Shown here piece by piece: positions 7,801 to 16,861 of a stretch of 64,000 bases of DNA. The stretch comes from Bythopirellula polymerisocia. Lineage in GTDB: Bacteria > Planctomycetota > Planctomycetia > Pirellulales > Lacipirellulaceae. The stretch covers positions 740,892-804,891 of the forward strand of contig NZ_SJPS01000004.1 in assembly GCF_007860015.1 (NCBI RefSeq), given 5' to 3'. Position 1 is the stretch's first letter. Each line of letters opens with the position of its first letter. The translations under genes were made by a program, and so were the position numbers. The notes below the pieces were generated by a model, which was not told the origin of the DNA, did no database searches, and worked only from the letters and a program-made list of their open reading frames with translations.

Positions 7801-8907
7801 ACCTACGTGAACGTAAGTTCCACCGGATTGAATCGACCTGGAGCTGCCACGGGTGACCTCGGTGCTCAATTCAATGGCATCAACAATGTCCTTTCAGGAA
7901 CGCCGCTTAACCGACCTGATGAGACCGGTGGCCCCGATTTTGTAGGTATCGGTCCCCTCCTCTTCCCATTTCCTTATAATTACGACAACATTACTGCTCG
8001 TGGATTGCAGATGTGGGTTCGCCCAGACGCCTCAGCGCTCGGTACCCATCGTCAAGGCATTGTTTTTGACACCCAGGCTGCGGGTGGCGTATCAATCACC
8101 GCTGATGGTAAATGGACTCAGTCCAACGATAGTAGAGTTACAGACGGACTCATCGGCGCTACCGTTCCAGTCGTCGGCAATCAATGGTATCACGTAATGC
8201 ATCACGTATATCGGTCGGTTGATCCAGGCGCTCCTCAAACATTGCCCGGCGGGTCGGTCCTTGATGCGGGTTTTACAAGCGTGGTCTATGTCAATGGAAT
8301 GGCAGTTTCTGCCAACAACGGTAATCCTACCCCAGGCGAATTAGACAATGGGATGAGAGTAGGCGTTCTGGCCGTAGGTGCCGAAGAAATCTCCGGTGAT
8401 GGCTTTACTCCCGTATTCGATAACTATTTCAAAGGAGTCGTCGACAATCTTGAAATGTATGTATATGGAGATAATTCGTCACTCGCAGGACCACCTGCCG
8501 GACAAAATTACGGCACATTCAACTTATTAGCCGACAACATATGGATTGCCGACCAAATTGCTTTAATTCCCAATGGCGGCATTCTTCGCGCTGGCGACAT
8601 CAACCGCGACGGTTTTGTAAACCAGGGAGATGTTACACCCTTTGTGGCTGGCTGGATGAAGGAAAAACGGTTCCAGGGCGCTCTGAACGAAATAAACGTC
8701 GGTGACTGGCAGACCTGGGGGTGGGGTGACATCAATCTAGACGGCATCGTGAACCTGAAAGACGCCATCATCCTTGATCAACAACTACAATCTGGGGGGC
8801 TGGCCGGACTTGACTTCAATCTATTGGGAACGAGCGTTCCCGAACCAGGAGCTTTTGTATTAGCATTCATGGGGGTGACTGCTCTGATGCTGCGGCGTGC
8901 GAGATGA
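4846..8907 (+). CDS. Three PEP-CTERM precursors fused in one open frame
   Basis: One uninterrupted 1353-codon frame encodes three complete-looking exported proteins in series. Unit 1 (residues 1-464) has a signal peptide, the NYGSNI/LTW domain, a lamin-tail-like segment, dockerin-like loops (DLNFDGSVTALDW, DLDGDKDNDIVDF) and IPEPTS with a hydrophobic tail. Unit 2 (465-918) starts at a possible GTG at 6238 and repeats that plan. Unit 3 (919-1353) starts at a possible ATG at 7600 and carries a LamG-like domain plus dockerin-like loops, ending VPEPGA...LRRAR. Each junction has tandem stop codons exactly one base out of frame (TAGTAG at 6204-6209, TAGTGA at 7584-7589), each just after an A-run. 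The simplest reading is three genes whose stops were lost by one-base deletions, real or from sequencing. A true polyprotein cut by signal peptidase and exosortase cannot be excluded. The ATG at 4846 is preceded by GAGAGG. Confidence 0.75.
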   Translation: MITRINSLLFVSVVGAFLVQSAHATRITFDNAAGGNNEDIPLNYGSNIAGNSTGFVTTDGSGATPKIGLTWLGNVPDEWEYHTATTWTHESPVHVAQIDQNRFEGKDGVSEILFKPIDGRSVVINSFLLSGANNQGGTAEWTWEVVGTAFSNTVNVPNDGNTGTINVGFTGTPGSAYTLRFTRTPSEIDSGFGTALDDLSFSETLQAGAPVFKLTVDRSTGGITLTNIGSSAVNIKGYSITSEAGSMNQTGWKSISGNYDVNGNKSVDINDDWTKLPQAGTNSDLSEYEFGGNGGTIAASASVVLNQASPNPKGIAWLKSPFEDLKLDLVLANGNINQYSVEYVNGPTSGYAIGDLNFDGSVTALDWPIFNAGRGVDLLNKSLAAAYQQGDLDGDKDNDIVDFVLFKSLFIASQGAAAWAALEAIPEPTSGLLVITALVSCLGVRPGRREKSPSSHFQHQRRYFVKSQCIALIGALALLFTLAGPSRATILNFNMNAAGAIPASNSDINTTYGSNITAGNIIGATAGAEGFTPNIALTWAPTGGVTPGGPDIDILEFHSAASFSGAGFNVPVLQFDLDLSQHSELPADPTIDFTVSGGKALKLNSFKIGNATDQGEPAYSWTINLIRLSDMSTVATQTTGLLSAGSMETVTFNYTGNNNESYRLHFDDGGANTVRSAIDDLNFAEVTGGVTPQLKLIVNTTTGNVSLENTSGQNFDIDSYEITSSTNSLNPSGWSSLQDKDFEGNGAPGTGNGWEEAGGIGAHQLIESYGFGSSVFANGMTPISLGNAFDTSKPANVSFGYHVTGTGGFLTGAAVEFISPVVDADFDNDGDVDGKDFLIWQRGFGLTGSATNSQGDADGDMDVDGQDLAAWKGTYGNSSLAAASAAVPEPNTAGLLVFGLIAASLSFRRKRTSSEEPTMMGNSFMLLPLACLAMTICSTELALAAKTTDRLYKFGDGATSNTLDSVSQSSSDQQNLSVGFGGTSPTYVNVSSTGLNRPGAATGDLGAQFNGINNVLSGTPLNRPDETGGPDFVGIGPLLFPFPYNYDNITARGLQMWVRPDASALGTHRQGIVFDTQAAGGVSITADGKWTQSNDSRVTDGLIGATVPVVGNQWYHVMHHVYRSVDPGAPQTLPGGSVLDAGFTSVVYVNGMAVSANNGNPTPGELDNGMRVGVLAVGAEEISGDGFTPVFDNYFKGVVDNLEMYVYGDNSSLAGPPAGQNYGTFNLLADNIWIADQIALIPNGGILRAGDINRDGFVNQGDVTPFVAGWMKEKRFQGALNEINVGDWQTWGWGDINLDGIVNLKDAIILDQQLQSGGLAGLDFNLLGTSVPEPGAFVLAFMGVTALMLRRAR
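6238..7599 (+). other. Second PEP-CTERM unit inside fused frame, possible independent start
   Basis: GTG at 6238 is preceded by CGGAG (6226-6230) and opens a typical signal peptide (CIALIGALALLFTLAGPSRA). The unit has the same motifs as the protein at 2823 (TYGSNI, TPNIALTW, ILEFHSA, NLIRLSD, YRLHFDDGG, AIDDLNF), then a lamin-tail-like stretch, two acidic loops (DADFDNDGDVDGKDF, DADGDMDVDGQDL) and VPEPNT with a hydrophobic helix and FRRKR. An intact ancestral gene would probably have ended at the out-of-frame TAGTGA at 7584-7589. Confidence 0.6.
7600..8907 (+). other. Third PEP-CTERM unit (LamG-like) inside fused frame, possible independent start
   Basis: Two ATG codons at 7600 and 7603 follow GAGGAA and open a signal peptide (SFMLLPLACLAMTICSTELALA). 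The ~430-residue body resembles a concanavalin/LamG-like jelly roll (GLQMWVRPD, VGNQWYHVMHH, FKGVVDNLEMYVYG) and is unlike units 1 and 2. Dockerin-like loops (DINRDGFVNQGD, DINLDGIVNLKD) and VPEP plus a hydrophobic segment and LRRAR complete the export and sorting plan. Probably a surface carbohydrate-binding or structural protein. Confidence 0.6.
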
Positions 8908-9035
8908 GAGCCCAAGATCACTTGGAAAAAGACTCCTTAAGGAATTTTCCTTTCATTTCGCGATTAATTTAGAGCATCATGGCAGTCTCTTTTATTATTG
9001 CTTTAATCCAATAAGGTAACGAAAAGGAACTCAAA

Positions 9036-10046
9036 ATGAGATCAGCCCAACTTGGCAGATCCCGATCAAATTACGGCTTTACGTTAGTCGAGCTCTTGGT
9101 GGTAATCGCAATCATAGGTGTATTGGTAGGCTTGCTTTTGCCGGCGGTCCAGGCTGCCAGGGAAGCAGCCCGCCGCATCCAATGCACGAACAAAATAAAG
9201 CAGCTTGCATTGGCTGTGCAGAATCACACTGATACCCATCGCTATATGCCTAGTGGAGGCTGGGGCTGGAACTGGGTGGGGGACCCTGACCGGGGTTTTG
9301 GCGAGTCTCAACCAGGAGGTTGGACCTACTCGGTTCTTCCTTTTATGGAACAAGCCAATATCTGGAATATGGGAAAAGGTCTACCCGACGGCGCAGATAA
9401 AAGAAAGCTCTTGGCAGACATGAATGCGATCCAAATTGCGGATTTTATTTGTCCCAGTCGCCGTCCAGCTGTTCCAACAGGAGTCAAGCCGCACTGGACG
9501 CCAAGGAACTGCGAAAAGCTAGAGTTCTCTGGCAAGAGTGATTATGCGATCTCGGTCGGCGACACTGACACGGCGGACGGCCCCGACGGCCCAACGACAA
9601 TTGCGCAAGCTGAAAACCCTAATTATCCCTGGCTCAAAGATGATAAACATCCTTGGAATGGTGTCTGTGACATGCATAGCGAGCTGCGGCTCGCTGAGAT
9701 TGAGGACGGGCTTTCGCAAACCTATTTGATTGGCGACAAATACCTCCGTCCAGAGGCCTACGAAGGGGTAGGGGCCATTGGTTCTCCCATGTACACGACT
9801 GGAGACAATGAAACGATCTTCACCGGATTCAATCGAGACGTTCAACGTTCCACTAAACTACCTCCTTTCCAGGATCGACCTAGTTTAGTTTTGCCGGAGA
9901 GCTTTGGCAGTGCCCATCCAGGAGTCTTCAATATGTCGATGTGCGATGGCTCCGTTCAAAGCATTTCATTCGATATCGACGAAGAGACTCATCGATGGCT
10001 CGGGGTCCGCAACGATGGAAGAACCGTATCCAATTCCCAGTTATAG
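9036..10046 (+). CDS. DUF1559 protein with type IV pilin-like N-terminus
   Basis: 336 residues. The N-terminus has the prepilin cleavage/methylation motif [19 protein letters not shown] followed by the hallmark [14 protein letters not shown], which defines the large planctomycete DUF1559 family. The C-terminal H-X9-DG-type motif is present as [25 protein letters not shown] lies 9 bases before the ATG. Family members are predicted pseudopilin-like surface proteins present in many copies per genome; their function is unknown. Here it lies between the PEP-CTERM block and an intact GDPD gene, which supports a shared cell-surface role. No prepilin peptidase or secretion gene is nearby. Confidence 0.9.
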   Translation: MRSAQLGRSRSNYGFTLVELLVVIAIIGVLVGLLLPAVQAAREAARRIQCTNKIKQLALAVQNHTDTHRYMPSGGWGWNWVGDPDRGFGESQPGGWTYSVLPFMEQANIWNMGKGLPDGADKRKLLADMNAIQIADFICPSRRPAVPTGVKPHWTPRNCEKLEFSGKSDYAISVGDTDTADGPDGPTTIAQAENPNYPWLKDDKHPWNGVCDMHSELRLAEIEDGLSQTYLIGDKYLRPEAYEGVGAIGSPMYTTGDNETIFTGFNRDVQRSTKLPPFQDRPSLVLPESFGSAHPGVFNMSMCDGSVQSISFDIDEETHRWLGVRNDGRTVSNSQL

Positions 10047-10153
10047 TCACCTTAGAGAGTGACAAAACACAAAGAGAGTGTTGCAATTTAGAGTGCCTCT
10101 ATCTCCTTCTCCTTGTCATGATATAGTGACGATCTCCTCTCAGATTGAAATAC

Positions 10154-11071
10154 ATGAAAATCGCTGTTCTGCTTTGTCTTCTAATATTTAACCAAACTGT
10201 CGGAAAAGCTAAATCTGCTTTAGCACAAGTTATCGTAGCACATCGCGGGGCATCGGCGGATGCACCGGAGAATTCGATTAGTTCATTTAATCTTGCTTGG
10301 AAACAAGGTGCGGATGCGGTGGAGGGTGATTTTTATCTTACAGCAGATAAGCATATTGTCTGTATACATGATAAAGATACACAACGTGTCAGTGGCGAGG
10401 ACCTAGAAGTTTCAGAGTCCACTTTAGAGGTCTTGCAGAAGCTGGATGTAGGGAGCTGGAAGGGGCCGCAATTCTGTAACGAACGGATGCCGACTCTGCA
10501 GGAAGTACTGGCTGTCATTCCGTCAGGAAAGATTCTCTACATCGAAATCAAATGCGGTCCAGAGATCTTGCCGTATTTGAAGCCCTTGCTAATGGGTTCT
10601 AAATTAGAGGCCCAGCAGTTGCGGATCATTTCGTTTAATAAAGACGTTATTCGAACCTCTAAGTTGGTCATGCCAAGCATTGAGGCCTATTGGCTCGTCG
10701 ATTTTCAGAAGGACAATGACAAGGGCCTTTGGTATCCCTCTGTAGATGTTATAGTGGATGTCGCTCAACGCATTGGAGCGGACGGAGTTGATGTAAGGGC
10801 AAAAATGGATTTGCTTGATCCACAGTTCATCTCTCGATGTCAAGAAGCTGGTTTGAGCTTGCATGCATGGACTGTTGACGACTCAAATGATGCCAGAGAA
10901 TTACAGCGACTGGGATTTGACTCAATTACTACGAATCGACCAGAGTTCCTCCGCCAAGCAATTTCCCAGCTAGAGAACATGCGATCAGGGACTTCTTCGT
11001 TCCAAACTCCCGCTGTGTCTCACACCGAAAGACCTTCATCAGCTATTCGCATGGAAGCCAGCACAGAGTGA
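10154..11071 (+). CDS. Secreted glycerophosphodiester phosphodiesterase (intact)
   Basis: 305 residues from the ATG at 10154; a TTG nine bases upstream would add three residues. A signal peptide (IAVLLCLLIFNQTVGKAKSALA) precedes the GDPD core: [53 protein letters not shown] and SITTNRPEF. The catalytic His, Glu/Asp and metal-binding residues all appear to be present. It is the close full-length paralogue of the amber-interrupted gene at 863 and shows Gln (CAG at 10501-10503) where that gene has TAG. It has neither a PEP-CTERM signal nor a dockerin-like part, so it is probably periplasmic. Glycerol kinase lies two genes downstream, fitting a route from glycerophosphodiesters into central metabolism. 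Confidence 0.9.
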   Translation: MKIAVLLCLLIFNQTVGKAKSALAQVIVAHRGASADAPENSISSFNLAWKQGADAVEGDFYLTADKHIVCIHDKDTQRVSGEDLEVSESTLEVLQKLDVGSWKGPQFCNERMPTLQEVLAVIPSGKILYIEIKCGPEILPYLKPLLMGSKLEAQQLRIISFNKDVIRTSKLVMPSIEAYWLVDFQKDNDKGLWYPSVDVIVDVAQRIGADGVDVRAKMDLLDPQFISRCQEAGLSLHAWTVDDSNDARELQRLGFDSITTNRPEFLRQAISQLENMRSGTSSFQTPAVSHTERPSSAIRMEASTE

Positions 11072-11124
11072 TTTGTTTTACTCTCACAAAATTAGAAAGA
11101 ATCAACTGGTAGCGTAGGAGAACA

Positions 11125-11748
11125 ATGCTCATGCGAAGTTCACATTATAAGCTTATGGCACTTGTTTTTGGTGCCGTTACAATACTTGGTTGCTATGGTC
11201 GACCGGGCGCAGTTGAAGTTCCACATATTGATGCAGATTCGGCAGCGGAGGACGCGCTTAGCAAATACGATACAAATGGCGATAGTAAGCTATCGAAGGA
11301 TGAGCTAAAGAACTGTCCCTCACTGCTTTCAGCAATTGGCAGTTTTGATAAGAATAATGACAAGAGCATCGACAAGGAAGAATTGACGGATCGATTAGCT
11401 ATGTGGACCAACAGTGGCCTTGGCGTATCTAACTTGGCCTGCCGTGTCTTTTTTAAGGGCCGACCTTTGTCTGGAGCGAATGTCGAGCTGATTCCCGAAG
11501 ATTTCCTCCACGATGTGGTGAAACCAGCGAAAGGAGTCACTCAGGACTCGGGGTCTGCGCAGCTAGGTATCGACAGTGCATTTTTGCCCGATGATTTAAA
11601 ACGATTAAAAGGGGTCCACCAAGGGCTCTATCGCGTAGTGATCACTCACCCGGATATCGAAATTCCATCAAAATACAATGCAGATACAGAACTTGGATTA
11701 GAAGTTTCGTACGAAACTGGAAAGAACATGGTTGAGTTTAAACTCTGA
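11125..11748 (+). CDS. EF-hand lipoprotein with carboxypeptidase-regulatory-like tail
   Basis: 207 residues, AGGAG just before the ATG. The N-terminus is a lipoprotein signal with the lipobox ILGC (Cys about residue 23). Two EF-hand loops follow: [13 protein letters not shown] (about residues 50-62) and [13 protein letters not shown] (about 74-86), both with acidic residues at the calcium-binding positions. The C-terminal half ([20 protein letters not shown] ... [11 protein letters not shown]) resembles the beta-sandwich 'transthyretin-like' domains common in planctomycete lipoproteins. Probably a membrane-anchored calcium-binding protein. It lies between GDPD and glpK, but a functional link is inference only. 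Confidence 0.75.
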   Translation: MLMRSSHYKLMALVFGAVTILGCYGRPGAVEVPHIDADSAAEDALSKYDTNGDSKLSKDELKNCPSLLSAIGSFDKNNDKSIDKEELTDRLAMWTNSGLGVSNLACRVFFKGRPLSGANVELIPEDFLHDVVKPAKGVTQDSGSAQLGIDSAFLPDDLKRLKGVHQGLYRVVITHPDIEIPSKYNADTELGLEVSYETGKNMVEFKL

Positions 11749-11792
11749 ATCCAATTTATATATTTGATGTTTTTCCAATGGAGAAAACACGA

Positions 11793-13295
11793 ATGCCCTA
11801 TCTCTTAGCCCTCGATCAAGGGACCACCTCCTCGCGCGCGATTATTTTTTCTGATGCGGGTGACATTAAAGCGATCGAGCAGAATGAGTTTAAGCAATAT
11901 TACCCCCAGCCGGGGTGGGTGGAGCATGACCCTGAGGAAATTTGGCAATCTCAACTCGAGGTAGTAACCGCCGTCTTGGACTCGGCGCGGCTAAAGCCTG
12001 CTGATATTTCAGCTTTGGGTATCACCAATCAGCGCGAAACGACGGTTGTGTGGGATCGTAAATCGGGGCAGCCGATCCACCCAGCGATTGTCTGGCAGGA
12101 TCGCCGCACGGCTGATGTCTGCCAAAAATTGCGATCAGCAGGGCATTTGCAAACAGTTCGAGAGAAAACTGGATTGCTACTAGATCCCTATTTCAGTGGG
12201 ACTAAGATTGCCTGGATTCTGGACCATGTTCCTTCGGCACGCAAGTTGGCAGATTCAGGTCAGCTCGCCTGTGGAACCATAGACACCTGGTTAGTTAATA
12301 AGCTTACAGGAGGCTCACTCCACATAACGGATGTTTCCAATGCATCACGTACGTTGTTGATGAATATTCACACGGGTGATTGGGATAATGAACTTTTAGA
12401 ATTATTCCGTATACCTCGCAGCATCTTGCCAGAGATTCGCCCCTCTAGCGAAATCTACGGAGAAGTAGATTCATCACTTCAGCTTTCAGGAATGAAGATC
12501 GGGGGGATTGCTGGCGACCAGCAGTCTGCCTTGTTTGGACAATCATGTTTTGAGAAGGGTGCGACCAAGAACACCTACGGCACCGGTTGTTTCATGCTCA
12601 TGAATACCTCGACCGAGGCCGCTGCTTCACAGAACAATTTGCTCACCACGGTTGCATGGAAGATTGACGACAAGATCGAATATGCCCTGGAAGGGAGTGT
12701 CTTTGTCGGGGGGGCTGTGGTTAGTTGGCTGCGTGATGGGCTGGGGGTAATTAAATCCTCTTCCGAAGTAGAGGCTCTTGCCAGTTCCGTGCCCGATAGC
12801 GGAGGCGTGTTCCTTGTGCCCGCGTTTGCTGGCTTGGGTGCGCCGCATTGGGATCCCTATGCCCGAGGAACGATTTTGGGCATTACCGGTGGAACCACTG
12901 CAGCACATATTGCCCGAGCAGCAATCGAATCGATTGTGTTTCAAGTTGCCGATTTATTGGAAGCGATGCGTAGCGATACTGGAGTCCATTTGAGTGAGCT
13001 GCGCGTGGATGGGGGGGCTAGTGTCAATAATGCAATGCTTCAATTTCAAGCAGATATTTTACAACTGCCCGTTGTTCGCCCCACGGTTACCGAGACGACT
13101 GCACTGGGGGCTGCTTATCTAGCTGGTCTGGCGAGTGGAGTATGGGGCAGCCGAGAGGATATTGCTCACCACTGGAAAATTGACCAACGCTTTGAACCTC
13201 AAATGCTCCCCGCTAAATCAGAAGTCCTTCGAGCCCGTTGGCAAGAAGCCGTAGATCGCACCAAGAACTGGGAAAAGGCAGAACCGTCTGCTTGA
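11793..13295 (+). CDS. glpK: Glycerol kinase
   Basis: An FGGY-family kinase that phosphorylates glycerol to glycerol-3-phosphate with ATP. Diagnostic motifs are [15 protein letters not shown] at the N-terminus, [12 protein letters not shown], the substrate region [33 protein letters not shown] and [18 protein letters not shown] near the C-terminus. At 500 residues it has the normal family length. I prefer the ATG at 11793 because GGAG (11780-11783) is well spaced before it; an ATG at 11778 would add five residues. It is the only cytoplasmic enzyme in the GDPD-rich segment. Its product and that of the phosphodiesterases enter the same pool; the glycerol-3-phosphate dehydrogenase is not in the window. 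Confidence 0.97.
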   Translation: MPYLLALDQGTTSSRAIIFSDAGDIKAIEQNEFKQYYPQPGWVEHDPEEIWQSQLEVVTAVLDSARLKPADISALGITNQRETTVVWDRKSGQPIHPAIVWQDRRTADVCQKLRSAGHLQTVREKTGLLLDPYFSGTKIAWILDHVPSARKLADSGQLACGTIDTWLVNKLTGGSLHITDVSNASRTLLMNIHTGDWDNELLELFRIPRSILPEIRPSSEIYGEVDSSLQLSGMKIGGIAGDQQSALFGQSCFEKGATKNTYGTGCFMLMNTSTEAAASQNNLLTTVAWKIDDKIEYALEGSVFVGGAVVSWLRDGLGVIKSSSEVEALASSVPDSGGVFLVPAFAGLGAPHWDPYARGTILGITGGTTAAHIARAAIESIVFQVADLLEAMRSDTGVHLSELRVDGGASVNNAMLQFQADILQLPVVRPTVTETTALGAAYLAGLASGVWGSREDIAHHWKIDQRFEPQMLPAKSEVLRARWQEAVDRTKNWEKAEPSA

Positions 13296-13339
13296 ATCTC
13301 ACTCCGTTGCCGAATCAGGAGGGATAGGAAGTACAATTC

Positions 13340-16300
13340 TCAACGATAGGTCCTATGGGGCTCGAGATGGTCATGGATCGAATGCTCATAAAGTTGTTCT
13401 TTTTGATCGTTCTCTTCCCCGTCCCAAAGCCATTCGTAGGTGGTTTCCGCGGCGGGAACTGTGTACTCAACTACCGGGCTACTGGTTTGAGTGACTGGTG
13501 ACCGTACCACTTCCTCTTCCACTCGCTCGACAAAGGGATAGTCGTAGAAATCAACCGGCTCGGGAGCGATTACCTCTTGCACTTTCACTCGTCGGAGCTT
13601 GCGTGATTTCTTTGGAACTTGTGGTGGTTCCTCTGCGAGTACCTCTTCAACGATCTCGCTTGGCGGTTCCTCAACGATTTCGAGCGTGATACCCGTACGA
13701 TTTGGAAGCCGCCGACAATCCACTTCAAGGGCTTTAAACATTTGCCACATGTGCTCGTGACAGGTGAATACCAGAAGTTGATGTCCGCCGTCGGCAAAAT
13801 CTTTCAGGACCTTGGCAGCTCGCTGGGCGCGGATGGCATCGAAATTCACCAGCACGTCGTCAAGAACCATTGGCAAGCGTACACCTCGCTTGGCAAAAGT
13901 CGAAACAACCGCCAAGCGGATACTTAGGAATAGTTGCTCTCTTGTGCCGCGGCTGAGTTTGTCGATGGTGATTGATTCCCCGGCGGAATTCTCCACCAAC
14001 AAGATGTCGTCGGCGATAGGAGTCCACACACGTCGATACTCACCGCCCGTTAGTTGCGACATATAGCGAGTCGCTTCGCCCAGCGTCTCTGGTTGGCGAT
14101 TGGCCTCGTAGTGATGGCGAACCCGTTCCAAGACGCGGCTAACTGTGGCATGCTCTCGCCAGGCCTGCCGGGCGTTGGAGAGTTGCTTTTCGAGGCAACT
14201 CAGCTCTAGCTGTCGCTCAGCGAGGGACCGATCCTCAACAAGCGTTTGTTGCTCATGCCGCAGAGCCCCTCGCTGATCGACCAACGATTTAAGTTCCGTT
14301 TGTGAAGCCTCTAATTCGTTGGAATACTGCTCCCATAACGTGTCGAGTCGGTCGATGCACTCTGGGTCGAGCAGCGTCGCAAAGGTTTCTTCGGATGCGT
14401 GATTGCCAATAGCTGCGATAATTTCACGGGTAACTCGTTTTCGCTGGCTGCGAAGCTTTTGGGACTGCTCCTGTTCATCAATGAGTCGCCGATAGGAGGA
14501 TTCATCTTCGCAGTCGGCTGCCTGAAAGAGCGCCTCACGGCGCCGACGAATTCCAGCGATGGTATGACGGTGCTGTCCTTCCTCGGCCTTCAACTCCTTC
14601 GCGCGCTCATAAAGTTGCTCACGGCGCTCGACGTCAGCAAGTTGTTTGCGACGCTCAGCTATGAGAGTCTCCAACAAGTCGATAGCAGTGTTTTCACCGT
14701 CTACGTCCTGAACACAGCCGACTTCAAGGGCTAGATCGCGAATACGGCGGGTGATAGTAGCATGTTCCCGTTGACGGGCAACGATTTCTTCCTGGCGAAG
14801 TTTGACTCGCTCGTCGAGGTCACCAAGCGCGGAGAAACGTTCCGTTACGGCAACAAATCGCTGCGGATCAAGTTTCTCAGAGAATCCAAGCCCCACGAGT
14901 TTAGTTTTCCAGGCTGCAAGCGCTTTGTCGTATTGCGCCTTGGCCTGGGTAAGGCGTGATTCAGCCGAGGAGACTTCGTGCCCAGCCCTTTTCCGCTGAG
15001 CTTCCACTGGAAGAACGTTCTCCAATTCTGCCAAATGCTTTTCGGCAGCTTGCAGTCGCAGCACTGCGGAGCCATCCGTAAGAGTTAGTTCCGCGTCAAG
15101 TAACTGCTTGTCTCGCTCGGCTTCTTCTACTTGGCGGGCAAGCGACTCCATTTGCCGCTGGCAAGCGTCAAGCTTGTCGGCAGCACTATCCTCGATAAAG
15201 TACTTCAAGACGAACATGAAGACTGTGGCGGCTAGCCCGGCCAGGGCGATGAGACTGCCATGACTCCCCAGGGGATTGTTAGGTACCCACAACCATAGTC
15301 CCACCAACAGCATTCCGATTACCACTGCTGCGAGAGTCCAGCCAAACATCCAAAGAGGCAAAACTTGGTCTTCTAGTAGCTCATGGCTCTGGTGCTCAAG
15401 GTCAAGCTCGTGGCTGCGGGCCTGTTCAAGGCGTTGTTCCACTTGCAACCGACGACGCAGCCGAGCGACGAGGTCGCTGGCCTCCTCAAGGTCCATCGGC
15501 AAGCCATGGTGCTCTCCTGCGACGATCGCGGACTCAATGCGGGACTTTAGGGACCGTTCGTTCTCGGCCAGACTTGCGAGTTCCTTTGTCTCGAAATCAA
15601 TCTTTTTTTGTGCAGCCTGAATATCATCCAGCAGAGGGTGCAAACTTTCAAACTCAGATGTCGTGATTTCCTGTAGGTGACCTGTTCTGGTTATCCCCAG
15701 CGCCGCGGCAAGACGTTCCTGTTCCGTCGTGAGTCGTTGCTGTAGATCGCGAGATTCGCCACTAAGGTCCCCGATCTGGCGATCAAGCGAAAAGAGCCAG
15801 TCGCGTTGTTCGGCGAGAGCATCAATCCGGCAAGCATTCTTTACCAGGAGCTCATTGATTCCCAGTCGTTCGGTCTCTTCTTTTAGTTGGCGGCGCTGTC
15901 CTTCAAGAATATCTGCCTCGCGCTGGTGTTCTTCAATCTTGCTGTTGAGAGAGTCGAGCCGAGAAGCGGCGTCCTCAGGGAGCTGGATCGCACCGCTGAT
16001 TTGCTGAATTTGTGCCGTGAGTTTCAACCGGCGTCGCCAATTCTCTTTGAGTCCCACGGCAATTTCCACCGTGCGGGCTTGATGTTCTGCAGCAGAGACT
16101 TCGGCTTCCTGAGCGATGATTTCGGAATCAAGTTCTTCGATTCGCACGGCAAGCTGTGCCCAGCGACGATTTTGCTGCGTTAGCTGGCTAATCTCGCCCC
16201 GGAGAACCTCTCGTTGATTTAGCAGCTTCGCGATCTGGGAATCTTGCTCCCGACTGGAAAGCAGCCCTTGGCGAGTTTGCCTGAGACCTTGGATCACGTC

Positions 16301-16789
16301 GTAGAGGCTTACACGGTCTAGCCCCGAGGTGAGCCGATAGAGCCACTCGGCAGCTTGGGTGTCGGTGAGCGAACCGAGTCTCTGGATTTCGCCCAGTCCC
16401 AAGGCGAATATGTTTTCATACGTGACCTCGTCGATGCCCGCGAGCGCATCCCGGAGCAGGCGATCGCCTGTGGAATGCCCCTCTTCGTCGGTGATGGAGA
16501 CGAGGCCCAAATCAATGTCATCTCGGTCGGCATAGCGTGAAACGGTAAGCGTCTGCTGGCCATCGGACAATTCAATCATTCCGCCGGGGCGACCTCCGTT
16601 GATTGGCGGGAGGTAGCGACTTCGCCGGGTCGGTGACACGCCGTACAGGACCGACCGCAAGAACTGCATGAGCGTTGTCTTGCCGGCTTCATTGGCACCG
16701 TAAAAGGCCGTCAGATTCGGAGAGATTCCTCCAAGGTGCAGATCGTGCCACACGCCGAACCCGTCGATGTGAATTTTCTTGATTCTCAT
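13340..16789 (-). CDS. YhaN/SbcC-like AAA ATPase with coiled coils and membrane hairpin
   Basis: 1149 residues, an SMC/Rad50-type ATPase. The N-terminus has IKKIHIDGFGVWHDL and the Walker A motif GANEAGKTT. Long Gln/Glu/Arg-rich coiled coils fill the middle. The ABC signature LSRGTREQLFL and Walker B LPMVLDDVLVNFD are near residues 930-970, followed by a HEHMWQMF segment. Unlike SbcC, residues ~476-530 contain two hydrophobic helices (FGWTLAAVVIGMLLVGLWLW and SLIALAGLAATVFMFVL), as in YhaN proteins, which would tether it to the membrane. The last ~120 residues are a Pro/Glu/Val-rich extension. It lies 72 bases after a phosphoesterase on the same strand, its likely Mre11/SbcD-type partner in DNA-end processing. 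Confidence 0.85.
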   Translation of the reverse strand: MRIKKIHIDGFGVWHDLHLGGISPNLTAFYGANEAGKTTLMQFLRSVLYGVSPTRRSRYLPPINGGRPGGMIELSDGQQTLTVSRYADRDDIDLGLVSITDEEGHSTGDRLLRDALAGIDEVTYENIFALGLGEIQRLGSLTDTQAAEWLYRLTSGLDRVSLYDVIQGLRQTRQGLLSSREQDSQIAKLLNQREVLRGEISQLTQQNRRWAQLAVRIEELDSEIIAQEAEVSAAEHQARTVEIAVGLKENWRRRLKLTAQIQQISGAIQLPEDAASRLDSLNSKIEEHQREADILEGQRRQLKEETERLGINELLVKNACRIDALAEQRDWLFSLDRQIGDLSGESRDLQQRLTTEQERLAAALGITRTGHLQEITTSEFESLHPLLDDIQAAQKKIDFETKELASLAENERSLKSRIESAIVAGEHHGLPMDLEEASDLVARLRRRLQVEQRLEQARSHELDLEHQSHELLEDQVLPLWMFGWTLAAVVIGMLLVGLWLWVPNNPLGSHGSLIALAGLAATVFMFVLKYFIEDSAADKLDACQRQMESLARQVEEAERDKQLLDAELTLTDGSAVLRLQAAEKHLAELENVLPVEAQRKRAGHEVSSAESRLTQAKAQYDKALAAWKTKLVGLGFSEKLDPQRFVAVTERFSALGDLDERVKLRQEEIVARQREHATITRRIRDLALEVGCVQDVDGENTAIDLLETLIAERRKQLADVERREQLYERAKELKAEEGQHRHTIAGIRRRREALFQAADCEDESSYRRLIDEQEQSQKLRSQRKRVTREIIAAIGNHASEETFATLLDPECIDRLDTLWEQYSNELEASQTELKSLVDQRGALRHEQQTLVEDRSLAERQLELSCLEKQLSNARQAWREHATVSRVLERVRHHYEANRQPETLGEATRYMSQLTGGEYRRVWTPIADDILLVENSAGESITIDKLSRGTREQLFLSIRLAVVSTFAKRGVRLPMVLDDVLVNFDAIRAQRAAKVLKDFADGGHQLLVFTCHEHMWQMFKALEVDCRRLPNRTGITLEIVEEPPSEIVEEVLAEEPPQVPKKSRKLRRVKVQEVIAPEPVDFYDYPFVERVEEEVVRSPVTQTSSPVVEYTVPAAETTYEWLWDGEENDQKEQLYEHSIHDHLEPHRTYR

Positions 16790-16861
16790 AAGATTTGGCT
16801 CAATAAGTTAAATGAGTTCATTTTCTCTGCGACTCGTTGAGTCGCGGCAAATTACTATCCT

